Assembly (NCBI RefSeq): GCF_025465995.1
Contig: NZ_JANLNY010000006.1
Location: 1,054,001-1,118,000, forward strand
Origin: Pseudomonas sp. 5P_3.1_Bac2
GTDB lineage: Bacteria > Pseudomonadota > Gammaproteobacteria > Pseudomonadales > Pseudomonadaceae
Direction of reading: 5' to 3'
Length of the DNA stretch: 64,000 nt
Shown here: piece by piece, positions 36,230-46,553 of the stretch
Position numbering within the stretch: position 1 is the stretch's first letter
How the letters are laid out: the number at the start of each line of letters is the position of its first letter
Notes under the pieces: model-generated
What the model was told of the DNA's origin: nothing
What the model saw: the letters and a program-made list of their open reading frames with translations, nothing else
Databases searched by the model: none
Translations under genes and position numbers: made by a program

Positions 36230-38152
36230 TTACTCCAAAACTTGGCGACCACGCCGGGAAACCGCCTGCGCGAGAAGTTCAGCGAATTGAGTGACGGGCA
36301 TGGAGCCCAGATCAGCACCTTCACGGGTACGCACGGCGACAGTTTGCGTCTCGACTTCGCGATCCCCAATAACCAAAAGATAGGGGACCTTGAGCAAAGT
36401 ATGCTCGCGGATTTTAAAGCCTATCTTCTCGTTCCTCAAGTCAGACTTGGCACGAAAACCGCTTTGGTTAAGGGTTTTTTCCACTTCTTGGGCGAAATCG
36501 GCTTGTTTATCAGTGATATTCAGCACCACAGCCTGAGTTGGCGCGAGCCAAGCCGGGAATGCACCTTCGTAGTGCTCGATCAAAATTCCGATGAAACGCT
36601 CGAAGGAACCCAGGATCGCCCGGTGCAACATGACCGGCACTTTACGGCTGTTGTCTTCGGAGACGTAGCTGGCTTCCAAACGCTGCGGCATGTTCGGATC
36701 ATATTGCAGAGTGCCGCACTGCCAATTACGACCTAAACAGTCGAGCAAGGTGAATTCGATCTTCGGACCGTAGAACGCGCCCTCGCCCGGCAGGTATTCC
36801 CACGGCAGACCAGCTTCGTTCAGGGCGTCAGCCAGAGCGGTTTCGGCGCGATCCCAGAAGGCATCATCACCCACGCGCTTAGGCGGACGAGTGGAAAGCT
36901 TCATCTTGATGTCGCTGAAGCCGAAGTCGGAGTAAACCTGCAGGGTCAGCTTGATGAAATCAGCCGCTTCCTTCTTCACCTGCTCTTCAGTACAGAAGAT
37001 ATGGGCGTCGTCCTGGGTGAAGCCACGCACACGCATGATGCCGTGCAGTGCGCCGGATGCTTCGTTACGGTGGCACGAGCCAAACTCGGCCAAGCGCAGC
37101 GGCAGCTCACGGTAGCTCTTCAGGCCTTGGTTGAAGATCTGCACGTGGCACGGGCAGTTCATCGGCTTGATCGCGTAGTCGCGGCTTTCCGACTCAGTGG
37201 TGAACATGTTGTCGGCGTAGTTGCCCCAGTGCCCGGATTTCTCCCACAGGATACGGTCGACCACTTGCGGAGTGCGCACTTCCTGGTAGCCGTTCTCGCG
37301 CTGGATGCCGCGCATGTACTGCTCTAGCACCTGATAGATGGTCCAGCCATTGGGGTGCCAGAACACCATGCCTGGCGCTTCTTCCTGGGTGTGGAAGAGG
37401 TCGAGGCGCTTACCGATCTTACGGTGATCGCGCTTTTCGGCTTCTTCGATGCGCTGGATATAAGCAGCCAGTTGCTTCTTATCCGCCCACGCGGTGCCGT
37501 AGATGCGCTGCAGCTGCTCGTTCTTCGCATCGCCACGCCAGTAGGCGCCGGACATCTTGGTCAGCTTGAACGCTTTAAGGAAACGAGTGTTGGGCACGTG
37601 CGGGCCACGGCACATGTCGACGTATTCTTCGTGGAAGTACAGGCCCATGGCCTGCTCGTCCGGCATGTCGTCGATCAGGCGCAGCTTGTAATCTTCACCA
37701 CGGGCCTGGAAAAGCTCGATGACTTCCGCGCGCGGGGTCATCTTCTTGATCACATCGTATTCGGTGTCGATCAGCTCACGCATGCGCTGCTCGATCGCCG
37801 CCATATCCTCAGGGGTAAAGGGGCGCTCGGCGGCGATGTCGTAATAGAAACCTTCATCAATCACCGGGCCGATCACCATCTTGGCGCTGGGGAACAGCTG
37901 CTTGACCGCATGGCCAACCAAGTGGGCGCAGGAGTGGCGGATAATCTCAACGCCGTCCTGATCTTTCGGGGTGATGATTTGCAGACTGGCGTCCTGGGTA
38001 ATCAGGTCGCTTGCATCCACCAGTTTGCCGTCGACCTTACCGGCCACGGTGGCCTTAGCTAAGCCTGCGCCAATGGACTGGGCGACTTCCAGCACGGATA
38101 CCGGGTGGTCGAATGGACGTTTACTGCCGTCGGGAAGAGTAATAACGGGCAT
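36230..38152 (-). CDS. thrS: Threonyl-tRNA synthetase
   Basis: The protein has 640 residues from the ATG at 38152, which follows AGGAGG; the open frame upstream is non-coding leader. Domains are an N-terminal TGS ([20 protein letters not shown]), an editing domain with [16 protein letters not shown], a class II core with zinc-site Cys/His ([10 protein letters not shown]), and an anticodon-binding C-terminus ([24 protein letters not shown]). It charges tRNA-Thr. It is the first gene of the conserved thrS-infC-rpmI-rplT group. Confidence 0.98.
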   Translation of the reverse strand: MPVITLPDGSKRPFDHPVSVLEVAQSIGAGLAKATVAGKVDGKLVDASDLITQDASLQIITPKDQDGVEIIRHSCAHLVGHAVKQLFPSAKMVIGPVIDEGFYYDIAAERPFTPEDMAAIEQRMRELIDTEYDVIKKMTPRAEVIELFQARGEDYKLRLIDDMPDEQAMGLYFHEEYVDMCRGPHVPNTRFLKAFKLTKMSGAYWRGDAKNEQLQRIYGTAWADKKQLAAYIQRIEEAEKRDHRKIGKRLDLFHTQEEAPGMVFWHPNGWTIYQVLEQYMRGIQRENGYQEVRTPQVVDRILWEKSGHWGNYADNMFTTESESRDYAIKPMNCPCHVQIFNQGLKSYRELPLRLAEFGSCHRNEASGALHGIMRVRGFTQDDAHIFCTEEQVKKEAADFIKLTLQVYSDFGFSDIKMKLSTRPPKRVGDDAFWDRAETALADALNEAGLPWEYLPGEGAFYGPKIEFTLLDCLGRNWQCGTLQYDPNMPQRLEASYVSEDNSRKVPVMLHRAILGSFERFIGILIEHYEGAFPAWLAPTQAVVLNITDKQADFAQEVEKTLNQSGFRAKSDLRNEKIGFKIREHTLLKVPYLLVIGDREVETQTVAVRTREGADLGSMPVTQFAELLAQAVSRRGRQVLE

Positions 38153-38528
38153 GGCGCCTCCTCTCCTAGTGGTGACCTCTACCAAAGGCCACATGGGTTG
38201 GGATGAGCCAGTAAGTGATCCGGCGCTATACCTGCCATACAGGGGCAGGAGCCTTGCGGCCAAGCTCACCGAACCAGAATCACTGGTGATGGTTAATACA
38301 CACATAGCTAGCCGCGCTGGGCGATGCCAAACAATCCTCGGACACAGATTGCGCGACGAAAAGCTTACAACCGGACACTTTTGCTGCCAGTTCAAGACTT
38401 AAATCAAGTCAGGAGTTCGAGCTAAGTGGATGATTTCTAATGAAACAGGTTGTTTCAGCCTTGGCTAGGAGCGGCATTCTAGCATAACTAAATCAATAAC
38501 TTAGTCTGTCCAGTAAGTCACAAGCGCC
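38153..38528. other. thrS leader and yddG 3' spacer
   Basis: These 376 bases between the yddG-type gene stop and thrS show no independent gene. The frame open upstream of thrS lacks an RBS and family similarity. The region should hold the thrS promoter and 5' leader; I did not find a clear anticodon-mimic operator. Confidence 0.4.
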
Positions 38529-39428
38529 CTAGCCTGCCTTGGCCTGCGTACGCGTGGCGTACCAGCAAATCAGCGAGCCGAAGGTAACCAGCAGCGCGCC
38601 GTGCCAAAACTGTAACGACAAACTGGCACCCAGCCAGAGGGCCGAAAAAGCGGCCGACAGAACTGGGGAGAAATACGACAGCGTCGCCAGCAGAGTCAGA
38701 TTGCCGCGCAAGATGCCCACGTTCCACAGCGCATAACCACCGGCCATAGACAGCACCAAACAGGCCAACTCCAGCGAAGGTTGCAGGGTAAAAGCCGGCA
38801 GCGCTTCACTGCTCAGGGCATATTTCACCCACAGCAAAATGGCCGTGACGGCAAAGAAAAAGCCCACATGATTCTCGCCCCGGGCGTAACGGCGAGTGAT
38901 GTTGCAATACAGAGCAAAGGTGATCGCGCAGGTGGCGGCCATGCCGTAGCTGAGTGGGTTGGATTTGATGTTGCTGACAAAGCTGGCCAGCGACAGACCG
39001 TCGGTGCTGACCACCCATGTCGTGCCCCATAACGCCAGAGCCGTGCCCGGCAAGATAAACCAGCGGGCTGATTGCTGATTCATCGGCACCGCCAGCAGCA
39101 CCGTCAAACAGGGCCACAGGCTGTTTACCACACTGACTTGAATCGCCTGCTCGCTGGAGTTGGCGTAGCCCAAGGCCAGGGACAGGCAAATTTCATAGGT
39201 GACGAACAACGCCGTGCCCAACACTAGATACAGGCGCGAACTGTGGCGCAGGCGCGGACGACCTAACAGCACGAACAGCAACACTGCGCCAAAGCTGTAG
39301 ATCAACGCAGCGCCGCCGATGGGGCCAAAGTATTGGCTGGTACTGCGGATCAGTCCTGAGGCCGTGCTCCAAACCAGCAGGGCCACCACGCCACATAGAG
39401 TCGCCGCCCGCCCACTGCTATTCAACAT
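38529..39428 (-). CDS. yddG: YddG-type DMT/EamA exporter (aromatic amino acids)
   Basis: The protein has 299 residues with ten predicted membrane helices in two EamA halves. Features matching YddG are the N-terminus (ALLVWSTASGLIRSTSQYFGPIGGAALIYSFG), NSLWPCLTVLLAVP and YALWNVGILRGNLTLLATLSYFSPVLSA. YddG exports aromatic amino acids and related compounds in enterics. It stands alone, convergent with nothing and upstream of thrS on the same strand. The substrate is assigned by family only. Confidence 0.82.
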   Translation of the reverse strand: MLNSSGRAATLCGVVALLVWSTASGLIRSTSQYFGPIGGAALIYSFGAVLLFVLLGRPRLRHSSRLYLVLGTALFVTYEICLSLALGYANSSEQAIQVSVVNSLWPCLTVLLAVPMNQQSARWFILPGTALALWGTTWVVSTDGLSLASFVSNIKSNPLSYGMAATCAITFALYCNITRRYARGENHVGFFFAVTAILLWVKYALSSEALPAFTLQPSLELACLVLSMAGGYALWNVGILRGNLTLLATLSYFSPVLSAAFSALWLGASLSLQFWHGALLVTFGSLICWYATRTQAKAG

Positions 39429-39526
39429 CGCTGCCTCAGCGCAAAAAGATGGCGATTCTAGCGCCTGCTACGGCGCCTGTCTGTTTCTCACTGCAGGCAA
39501 CGACGCCGCTCTACGACAGGCCTGAG

Positions 39527-40327
39527 CTATGCCGGCGTGGCGATATAGGGAAACTCACTTTCAGGCAGGGTCTGGCCATGACTTAACTGGCCAATCAGGT
39601 GGGTATAGGGCGGTGAGGTTTCGCCGTGGCGATCCACATAACAGGCGTTATCGCCCAACCAGCGCGTCGACAGCACCCGCCGTGCATCCGTTAGCGAGCG
39701 ATTGCCTGGGGCGCCATGCACGGTGCGAAAGTCAAAGGCAATGGCATCGCCCAGGGCAAGATCCCAACCCAGAATCTGATACTGCTGACGATTGCCCTCG
39801 ATATCCGGCATCGCCTCAAGCCCGGCGACATCCTGCTCATAATCGGCGCCGGTAAATTTACGCGGACGGAACTGCTTACCCCACAAGTGCGAGCCGGCGA
39901 CAAACTCGACACTGGAGCTACGCGCCACTGGGTCCAGCGGCAACCAGATACTCACTGTTTGCTCGGCGCTGGCGCAGTAATACGGCTCATCGTGATGCCA
40001 AGGCGTGGCACTGGGGTTACCCGCCTCCTTGACCAGCATATGCTCATGAAAGATGCGCACCTGCCGCGAGCCCATCAATTGCTTGGCCAACTGAGCGGCC
40101 GGGCTGTGCTGGATAAACTCACGGTAGCCGGCAATGTTGGGCCAGTTGCAGTAATCGCCGATAAAGCGCCCCGCCGCCGTATTCGGCGTGTAGTTACGCT
40201 GCAAGGGGCCGGGATGGGCCAGATTATCCGCCACCGCCGCGCGCAGCGGTTCAATCCAATCCGCAAACAACCCACGCACCACGACCACACCGTCACGGTT
40301 AAACGCTTCCCGCCATTGTGCATCCAT
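39527..40327 (-). CDS. PhyH-family Fe(II)/2-oxoglutarate dioxygenase
   Basis: The protein has 266 residues from the ATG at 40327, preceded by GGGAGGG; an in-frame GTG at 40357 overlaps the permease gene. The iron triad is visible: His111 and Asp113 (TPWHHDEPYY) and His204 (FRTVHGAPGN), with the 2-oxoglutarate Arg in DARRVLSTRW. Phytanoyl-CoA-dioxygenase-like enzymes hydroxylate small amines, ectoine or acyl groups. It closes a six-gene operon with a polyamine-type ABC transporter and a Rieske oxygenase, so its substrate is probably what the transporter imports (inference). Confidence 0.88.
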   Translation of the reverse strand: MDAQWREAFNRDGVVVVRGLFADWIEPLRAAVADNLAHPGPLQRNYTPNTAAGRFIGDYCNWPNIAGYREFIQHSPAAQLAKQLMGSRQVRIFHEHMLVKEAGNPSATPWHHDEPYYCASAEQTVSIWLPLDPVARSSSVEFVAGSHLWGKQFRPRKFTGADYEQDVAGLEAMPDIEGNRQQYQILGWDLALGDAIAFDFRTVHGAPGNRSLTDARRVLSTRWLGDNACYVDRHGETSPPYTHLIGQLSHGQTLPESEFPYIATPA

Positions 40328-40353
40328 CCACCAACCCTCCCCGACGATAAGAC

Positions 40354-41178
40354 TCACTCGGCCTCAGCCGACCCCGCTTGGTTACGCTTGCTCAACCAAC
40401 TGGTGCAGGCATACAGAGCCAGTACCACCAGGATCAATAAGGTGGCCACGGCCAGAATCGACGGATCGATCTGATCACGGATGCCGTTCCACATCTGTCG
40501 CGGCACGGTGCGTTGCTCGGAGCCACCGATAAACAGCACGACGATCACCTCATCAAAGGATGTGGCAAAGGCGAACACCGCGCCGGTGGCTACGGCCGGG
40601 GTAATCAGCGGCAACGTCACCCGGCGAAAGTTAGTCCAGGGCCGTGCGCCCAGACCGCTGGCCGCACGGGTCAGGCTATGGTCGAAGGATTGCAGCGCAG
40701 CGCACACAGTGATCAGCACAAAGGGCGTGCCGAGCACGGTGTGGGCGAGGATCACGCCTAAGTAGGAATCGACCAAGCCCAGCGGCGCGAACACGTAATA
40801 AAAGCCTGCGGCGACCACCACAATCGGCGTGATCATCGGTGAGATCAGCAGTGGCATCACCACCGTACGCCAGGGGAAGCTGGCGCGGCTCAAGCCCAGC
40901 GCCGCCAAGGTGCCCAAGGCGGTGGCCAGCAGCGTCGAGGCAAACCCAATGCCCAGGCTATTCAGCAGCGCGCGCTGCCATTGGCTGTTGTTCAATACGG
41001 TGTCGTACCAGCGCAGCGACACGCCGGTCATGGGGTAGGAGAAGTACGAGCTGCTGTTAAACGACAGCGGCATGATGATCACAATCGGCGCCACCAAAAA
41101 CAGCAGCACCAACGCCGTATGCCAGCGCACCCAACGCGCGCTCCAACGCTCAAGACGGGACCAGTAATGGGTTTTCAT
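40354..41178 (-). CDS. ABC transporter permease, PotC-like
   Basis: The protein has 274 residues and six membrane helices (ALVLLFLVAPIVIIMPLSFN at the start). The cytoplasmic EAA loop reads AASGLGARPWTNFRRVTLPLI. It matches the second permease of spermidine/putrescine-type importers. It begins 12 bases after the PotB-like stop and is followed by the PhyH gene. Confidence 0.93.
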   Translation of the reverse strand: MKTHYWSRLERWSARWVRWHTALVLLFLVAPIVIIMPLSFNSSSYFSYPMTGVSLRWYDTVLNNSQWQRALLNSLGIGFASTLLATALGTLAALGLSRASFPWRTVVMPLLISPMITPIVVVAAGFYYVFAPLGLVDSYLGVILAHTVLGTPFVLITVCAALQSFDHSLTRAASGLGARPWTNFRRVTLPLITPAVATGAVFAFATSFDEVIVVLFIGGSEQRTVPRQMWNGIRDQIDPSILAVATLLILVVLALYACTSWLSKRNQAGSAEAE

Positions 41179-41190
41179 AGGCGCTCCCGA

Positions 41191-42459
41191 TTAACCGAAA
41201 CGCAGGCGGTCAATGCCCACCAAGCGGTTAAACACAAAGTAGAAAAACGCGGTAAACAGCACCAGATACACCGACAACGCGCCGGCCAGGCCCCAGTTCA
41301 ATTGCTGGTTGGTTTGCAGTGAAATCAGTTGGCTGATCATTTCATCCCCTGCTCCGCCCAGCAGCGCCGGAGTGATGTAGTAGCCCAGGGACAAGACGAA
41401 GACCAAGAAGCACCCGGCGCCCACCCCGGCCAATGTCTGCGGAATATAGGTGCGCACGAAGGCGGTCAGCGGCTTAGCGCCTAAGGATTGCGCGGCGCGT
41501 AGATAAATCGGCGAGATGCCCTTCATCACCGAGTAAATGGCCAGAATCATGAACGGCAGCATGATATGGGTCATGCCGATCAATACCCCGGTGCGGTTAA
41601 ACATCAACTGCAGCGGCTCGCTGACCAAGCCCAAACCGCTGAGCAAACTGTTGACCACGCCATTGGGTTGCAGCAGCACATACCAAGCGGTGGTGCGTAC
41701 CAACAAGGACGTCCAAAACGGTACGATCACCAGCAGCATCAGGCGCTTGCTCTGCTGCGCCGGCAAGTTGGCCAGCAACCATGCCACCGGGTAGGCCAGC
41801 AGCAGGCAGATTAGGGTGATGCTGGTACTGATGCCGATGGTGCGGGCAAAAGCTTGCAGGTAGATGGATTCCTCAGCAGGCATGCTGACCACTGCCCCGC
41901 TGCTGTCGATCTTGCTGTCCAGCGCGCCTAACAGATAGTCCACCGTAGGCGACTGCGCCGCACGCTTGAGCACGCGCCAGGTATCCAGATCCGCCCAGCG
42001 GGCATCGATTTGCGGCAACGTCACCGCCCAATCGGTGGACTCGCGCTGCTTAAGGTTACGCGCGGTTTTCATCAACAAACTGCGCATGGCCGGATCGTAA
42101 AAATTCAGACGCCGCGCGGCGCTGCCCAGCTCATCGCTGGCACTGGCGCTGACCAGCTCCTTGGCCAAAGCGGCATAGATTTCAGCCTCCGGCAAGGCAG
42201 ATTCGTCCCAGTCATTGAGCGCCGCACTGAGCAGCGGCATGGCACTGGGTAACTCGGGGTTCTGCACGCTACGCAAAAGCAAAATGCCGATGGGAGCAAC
42301 AAAGGTCAGCAACAAAAACACCATTAATGGCGCCGCCAGCAGCAAGGCCTTGCGCGACTCTTTGCGCCGCGCCTGACGGTAGGCTCGGGCCTGCTCGGCA
42401 TTCTCTTGCGCGGCGCCCTGGGCCAGGGCCTGCGCAGCAACGGGGATGGTCACATTCAT
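41191..42459 (-). CDS. ABC transporter permease, PotB-like with long insert
   Basis: The protein has 422 residues from the ATG at 42459, which GGAG precedes by 6 bases. The first helix is LLLAAPLMVFLLLTFVAPIGI; about 130 periplasmic residues follow before the remaining helices, so the protein is much longer than E. coli PotB (about 285). Such inserts are common in this subfamily of polyamine-like importers. The EAA loop is RAAQSLGAKPLTAFVRTYIP. Confidence 0.92.
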   Translation of the reverse strand: MNVTIPVAAQALAQGAAQENAEQARAYRQARRKESRKALLLAAPLMVFLLLTFVAPIGILLLRSVQNPELPSAMPLLSAALNDWDESALPEAEIYAALAKELVSASASDELGSAARRLNFYDPAMRSLLMKTARNLKQRESTDWAVTLPQIDARWADLDTWRVLKRAAQSPTVDYLLGALDSKIDSSGAVVSMPAEESIYLQAFARTIGISTSITLICLLLAYPVAWLLANLPAQQSKRLMLLVIVPFWTSLLVRTTAWYVLLQPNGVVNSLLSGLGLVSEPLQLMFNRTGVLIGMTHIMLPFMILAIYSVMKGISPIYLRAAQSLGAKPLTAFVRTYIPQTLAGVGAGCFLVFVLSLGYYITPALLGGAGDEMISQLISLQTNQQLNWGLAGALSVYLVLFTAFFYFVFNRLVGIDRLRFG

Positions 42460-42525
42460 GGGCAACTCCAAACAGGCACGCTCAGCAACAGGTCGCCGCC
42501 GTACGGGCGGCGACCTTGGGGTGGA

Positions 42526-43584
42526 TCAAGGCTGGCTAAGCCACACTTGGAAGCGTTTGTTGATCACGTCGAAGTTATCGGTCCAGAAATTCACATCGAT
42601 CTGCACGGCATTACCAAAGTTAGCCGGCGCGGTGGGCAGCCCTTTCAGGGTTTGCGCGTCGATATGCTCCAGCGCTTTGCTGCGCGGCGGCGCATAGGCG
42701 ATGTAGCGCGACAGTTGGGAGATCACCTCGGGTTGGGAGGCGTAGGCGATAAAGTCGGCAGCGGCCTTAGCGTTCTTCGCGCCTTTAGGCACGCCCCACC
42801 ACTCGAAGTCGTAAATCTGTCCGTCCCACACGATAGCGAATGGCTTGTGATCGGTGTCCACGGCGCTTTGGATGCGCCCGTTGTACGCCTGCACCATCAC
42901 CACCGCGCCATCGGCCAAGAGTTGCGGAGCCTGGGCACCGGACTCCCACCAGATGATGTCGTTCTTGATGCTGCTCAGTTTGCTAAAGGCGCGCTCCAGC
43001 CCTTCAGGCGTCCCCAGTACGCTGTAAACCTGGTCCTTGCTCACGCCATCAGCCATTAGCGCCCATTCCAAAGTGCCTTTAGGGCTCTTACGCAGGCCGC
43101 GTTTACCGGGGAATTTCGCGGTATCGAAGAAGTCGCCGACCTGGCTGGGGCCTGTTTTCAGCTTACTGCTGTCGTAAGCGAAGATGGTCGACCAGACCAT
43201 GCTGGCCACCGCGCACTCACTGATCGAGCCGTCGATAAAGTCGCTGCTGTCGCCCAGCAGAGCTTTATCAAACTTCATCAGCAAGCCTTCATCACAGGCA
43301 GCGATGGCGTCGTTGGACTCCAAATCCACCACGTCCCAGGTGGTGTTGTTGGCCTGAACCATGGCCGACAACTTGGCCAGGCCACCGTCATAGGCCTCAA
43401 GGCCAAAGGTGGTGCCGCTGGCTTGGGTATACGGCTCCAGATAGGCTTGTTTAACCGCACTTTCATAGGCGCCACCGAAGGTCACGATGGACAGTTTGGT
43501 GGCCGCATGCAGGGGGCTGACAGCAACCGCAGCGGCGAGCAACGAGGCACTGGCGAGCAGATTGGTAATAGGCTTCATTGGCAT
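42526..43584 (-). CDS. Periplasmic binding protein, PotD-like
   Basis: The protein has 352 residues with signal peptide MPMKPITNLLASASLLAAAVAVSPLHAA cleaved near residue 28. The mature part (KLSIVTFGGAYESAVKQAYL, WDVVDLESNDAIAACDEGLL, YDFEWWGVPKGAKNAKAAADF) is of the PotD/extracellular solute-binding family 1-8 fold used for polyamines and similar cations. AAGGA lies 5 bases before the ATG. It is the specificity component of the importer; its ligand is unknown. Confidence 0.93.
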   Translation of the reverse strand: MPMKPITNLLASASLLAAAVAVSPLHAATKLSIVTFGGAYESAVKQAYLEPYTQASGTTFGLEAYDGGLAKLSAMVQANNTTWDVVDLESNDAIAACDEGLLMKFDKALLGDSSDFIDGSISECAVASMVWSTIFAYDSSKLKTGPSQVGDFFDTAKFPGKRGLRKSPKGTLEWALMADGVSKDQVYSVLGTPEGLERAFSKLSSIKNDIIWWESGAQAPQLLADGAVVMVQAYNGRIQSAVDTDHKPFAIVWDGQIYDFEWWGVPKGAKNAKAAADFIAYASQPEVISQLSRYIAYAPPRSKALEHIDAQTLKGLPTAPANFGNAVQIDVNFWTDNFDVINKRFQVWLSQP

Positions 43585-43629
43585 ATCATTCCTTCTATCT
43601 CTGTTAAGTGGCGGCAGTTCAAAGAAGCC

Positions 43630-44754
43630 TCAGGTGGCACTGGCCGAGGGCGCCAGAACCTTGCAGTCCGCCACCCGCCAAGTCAGTTCAACCTCGCTGC
43701 CGGTCTGCGGCAATCGGTGGCTCCAGGTATTGGGCAGCTTGCAAATCAGCTGCTCGGATGCGCTTACACGCAAGTGCACGCGGTGGTGATCGCCGCAATA
43801 GATGGTCTCTTGCACCAAGCCGCGCAGGCTGTTGCCCAGACTTACCCCAGGCGTGGCCAAACTGACCTGCTCGGGGCGTAAAAACAGGGTGCCCGGCGTA
43901 TCCACACTGAGGTCTTGGCTGGTGTGGCCACGCACCTCGGCGCCATTGGCCAGCTGCAAGGTGGCGAGGCCGTTTTCGATACGACTGATGCGGCCACTGA
44001 GGCCATTGTTCTCACCGACAAAATTGGCGACGAAGGCGTTGTGCGGCTGCTCGTACAACTCATGGGGCGGCGCGATTTGCTGGATACGTCCGTCGAAGAA
44101 CACCGCCACCCGATCTGACATGGTCAGGGCTTCGGACTGATCATGGGTCACATACACCGTGGTCAGGCCCAGCTCGCGATGCAGGCGCATGATTTCGTAC
44201 TGCATATGCTCGCGCAGACGTTTATCCAAGGCCCCTAAGGGCTCGTCCATCAGAATCAAGCTGGGCTCAAACACCAGCGCCCGGGCCAACGCCACGCGCT
44301 GCTGCTGACCGCCGGACAACTGCGCCGGGCGGCGCTTAGCGACATGGGACAGCTCGACCATGTCCAGCGCACGACTCACCCGCTGCTTGATTTCACTGCG
44401 TGGCACAGCCCGTACCGACAGTGGAAAACCGACGTTCTCGGCGATGCTCATATGGGGGAACAAGGCGTAATTCTGAAACACCATGCCGATGTCGCGTTCA
44501 TAGGGTGGGCGATCGTCCAGGCGTTTGCCGGCCATGCAGATCTCACCTTTGCTCGGCGTTTCAAAGCCGGCCAGCATCATCAAGGTGGTGGTTTTGCCAG
44601 AGCCCGAAGGCCCCAGCAGCGCGACAAATTCACCTTTATTGATGGCCAGGTTGAGGCCGTACACCACATAGTCCGTGCCGTCATAGGATTTGCTGACGTT
44701 ACTGAAACTGATAAAGGGCTCCGCCGCCCCAGGCGCAGTGGCCGCGTTCATCAC
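43630..44754 (-). CDS. ABC transporter ATP-binding protein, PotA-like
   Basis: The protein has 374 residues. Walker A GPSGSGKTT, signature LSGGQQQRVALARAL, Walker B LILMDEPLGALD and the H-loop VTHDQSEA are intact. A C-terminal TOBE domain follows (LFLRPEQVSLATPGVSL). It starts on an ATGA overlap with the Rieske oxygenase stop, which couples transport with oxidation. Confidence 0.96.
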   Translation of the reverse strand: MMNAATAPGAAEPFISFSNVSKSYDGTDYVVYGLNLAINKGEFVALLGPSGSGKTTTLMMLAGFETPSKGEICMAGKRLDDRPPYERDIGMVFQNYALFPHMSIAENVGFPLSVRAVPRSEIKQRVSRALDMVELSHVAKRRPAQLSGGQQQRVALARALVFEPSLILMDEPLGALDKRLREHMQYEIMRLHRELGLTTVYVTHDQSEALTMSDRVAVFFDGRIQQIAPPHELYEQPHNAFVANFVGENNGLSGRISRIENGLATLQLANGAEVRGHTSQDLSVDTPGTLFLRPEQVSLATPGVSLGNSLRGLVQETIYCGDHHRVHLRVSASEQLICKLPNTWSHRLPQTGSEVELTWRVADCKVLAPSASAT

Positions 44755-45896
44755 AGGCTGACCCGGCTGGCGATATAACGGGCGAAGTCATAGTTGGGCC
44801 GTTCCAGATGGCTCAGGTGGCCTGGCTGCGCCAGCGGCGCACGCACGCCACGCATCACCGCCTCGACGCCCTGCCGGTCTTCGGCGTTGACCTCATCGAG
44901 CAACGCTTTAAGCGTGCTCAGGTACTCAGTAGCTTTGGGGTCGTTAATAAACTCCGGAGCCAGGCCACCGCCGAAGCGGATATGCACCTTGTCGACGCCA
45001 CACGGCTGCACGATCAAGTACCAAAAATAGCCCGGTGTCAGGGTGATCAGGTGACTCGGATAGATACTCAGCAGCGCCGTGGTTTTGCGCCAATGCCCTT
45101 CTAGATGCTGGTTATCTGGGTGGGCGTTGCCGATGGCCAGCGTCGCCTCTTTGGTAATCCAGTGATAGTTAAAGGCGGGCAAACCCGCTGGGCATTCCAT
45201 TTCTTCCAAGCGCGAATGCGGGCCCACAGTCGCCCGGTGCAGCATGGGCAGGTGGTAACTCTCCATAAAGTTTTCGGCGAGGATCTTCCAGTTGCAGTCC
45301 CACACATGATCTTCCTGGAAGGTCTCGATATAGCCCTCCATGCGGTACTGGCTGATCAGCTCCTCCAGCTCTTTAAGCTGCTCACTGACTGGCGGCAGAT
45401 CGTTGTCCAGGGTCAGGTAAATCCAGCCCTGCCAGATTTCGCAACGCACGCTGGGCAGTTGGTAGTCGCTTTTGCAGAAGCCGCTCTGCCGATCCATCTG
45501 TGCCGCGCCACGCAGCTTGCCTTGCAAGTCATAACCCCAGGCGTGGTAGGGACAGACGATGGCGCGCACATTGCCGCTGCCCTGCAACAGCACCGACATG
45601 CGATGCAGGCACACGTTGGAAAACGCGCGGATCTCGCCTTGGTTATCCCGCAGCACCACCACCGGCTGCCCGGCGATGTCGTAGGTCAGGTAATCCCCGG
45701 GGATTTGCAACTTGCTGGCGCGGCCCACACACAGCCACTGCGCCTTAAAGATGTGCTGCTGCTCCAGCTCGACGAAGGCCTTGGAGGTGTACACCTCGGG
45801 CGGCATAGCCCGCGCATCGACAAAGTCACGATCACAGTTTGCTTGTAAAGCAGTGATCAATTGGGCAACCGGGGTGGGCGTAATGAGCTGTGCCAT
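44751..45896 (-). CDS. Rieske non-heme iron oxygenase, alpha subunit
   Basis: The protein has 381 residues. The Rieske [2Fe-2S] ligands are Cys96-x-His98 (NVCLHRM) and Cys115-x2-His118 (CPYHAW). The mononuclear iron site is NF-MESYH215-LPML-H220. The family oxidises aromatic rings or demethylates quaternary amines such as betaines and carnitine; the long N-terminus and the transporter type favour an amine substrate (inference). It is the first gene of the six-gene operon; no reductase gene is present, so electrons must come from a partner elsewhere. Confidence 0.92.
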   Translation of the reverse strand: MAQLITPTPVAQLITALQANCDRDFVDARAMPPEVYTSKAFVELEQQHIFKAQWLCVGRASKLQIPGDYLTYDIAGQPVVVLRDNQGEIRAFSNVCLHRMSVLLQGSGNVRAIVCPYHAWGYDLQGKLRGAAQMDRQSGFCKSDYQLPSVRCEIWQGWIYLTLDNDLPPVSEQLKELEELISQYRMEGYIETFQEDHVWDCNWKILAENFMESYHLPMLHRATVGPHSRLEEMECPAGLPAFNYHWITKEATLAIGNAHPDNQHLEGHWRKTTALLSIYPSHLITLTPGYFWYLIVQPCGVDKVHIRFGGGLAPEFINDPKATEYLSTLKALLDEVNAEDRQGVEAVMRGVRAPLAQPGHLSHLERPNYDFARYIASRVSL

Positions 45897-46553
45897 AAAG
45901 CTTCCTCGATAAGACGTTACTGCAAGGTCTGAGCGGCCTTTATTCGCCAGTTTTCGAAGTACTGATCAGGCTGCACGCGAAGTGGATATGGCCGGATGGT
46001 GGCCGAGGGCTAGGCATAAATAAAGTAAGGAAAAACTGCCTTAGGCCTATGAAAAACGTGGCTAGGCCGGGCGTTTTTGGTGCGCTCCACCGCCTTATTG
46101 GTGCAGCAGCGCAATCCACTGATGGCTCATCCTGCAATGCAGCACAGGCTGACTTTGCCGCCCCCTGAAGCGGAGCGTTTAGCGCAGGCGTTTAGTCCTT
46201 GGGGCCGTCATAACCGCAAGCGCTGGGCGTAAGGTTTGAATCGACTCGCAGCGCCCCAGTTTGGGTCGCCATAGATGCGCACCAGCCGCTTGGAATAAGG
46301 CTCAATCAGGATTTTTTAAGCGCTGCGCTGAGACACAGGCTCATAGCCCACTGACTGAAACAGGTTTGCCCAGCCCTAAGGCGTTGTGCTGAAACCCAGC
46401 CTGAGTTGCAGAGAAACAGCAGGCGCACACTGCATTGGCACAGCCTGCGTATGGCAAGGGTTACGCACCTACCATAGGCCTTAAAACACAACGCCCGGCG
46501 TAATCAGAGGATCAACGCCGGGCGTTTTAATCAGCCTAAAGGCTTGCGTGCCG
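45897..46553. other. Spacer between the two Rieske genes
   Basis: These 657 bases hold no supported gene. Short frames on both strands lack RBS and motifs. It contains the promoter of the six-gene operon and, at its right end, the hairpin listed separately. Confidence 0.4.
46484..46528 (-). terminator. Terminator after the second Rieske gene
   Basis: The 11-bp perfect stem AACGCCCGGCG/CGCCGGGCGTT with a 15-base loop has T-runs on both sides (TTTT on plus, GTGTTTT on minus). It sits 26 bases past the stop of the 46554 gene. Confidence 0.7.

Noticed and set aside
38153..38395. 81-codon N-terminal extension of ThrS
   Set aside because: The TGS domain begins at the ATG at 38152 behind AGGAGG; the extension matches no ThrS.
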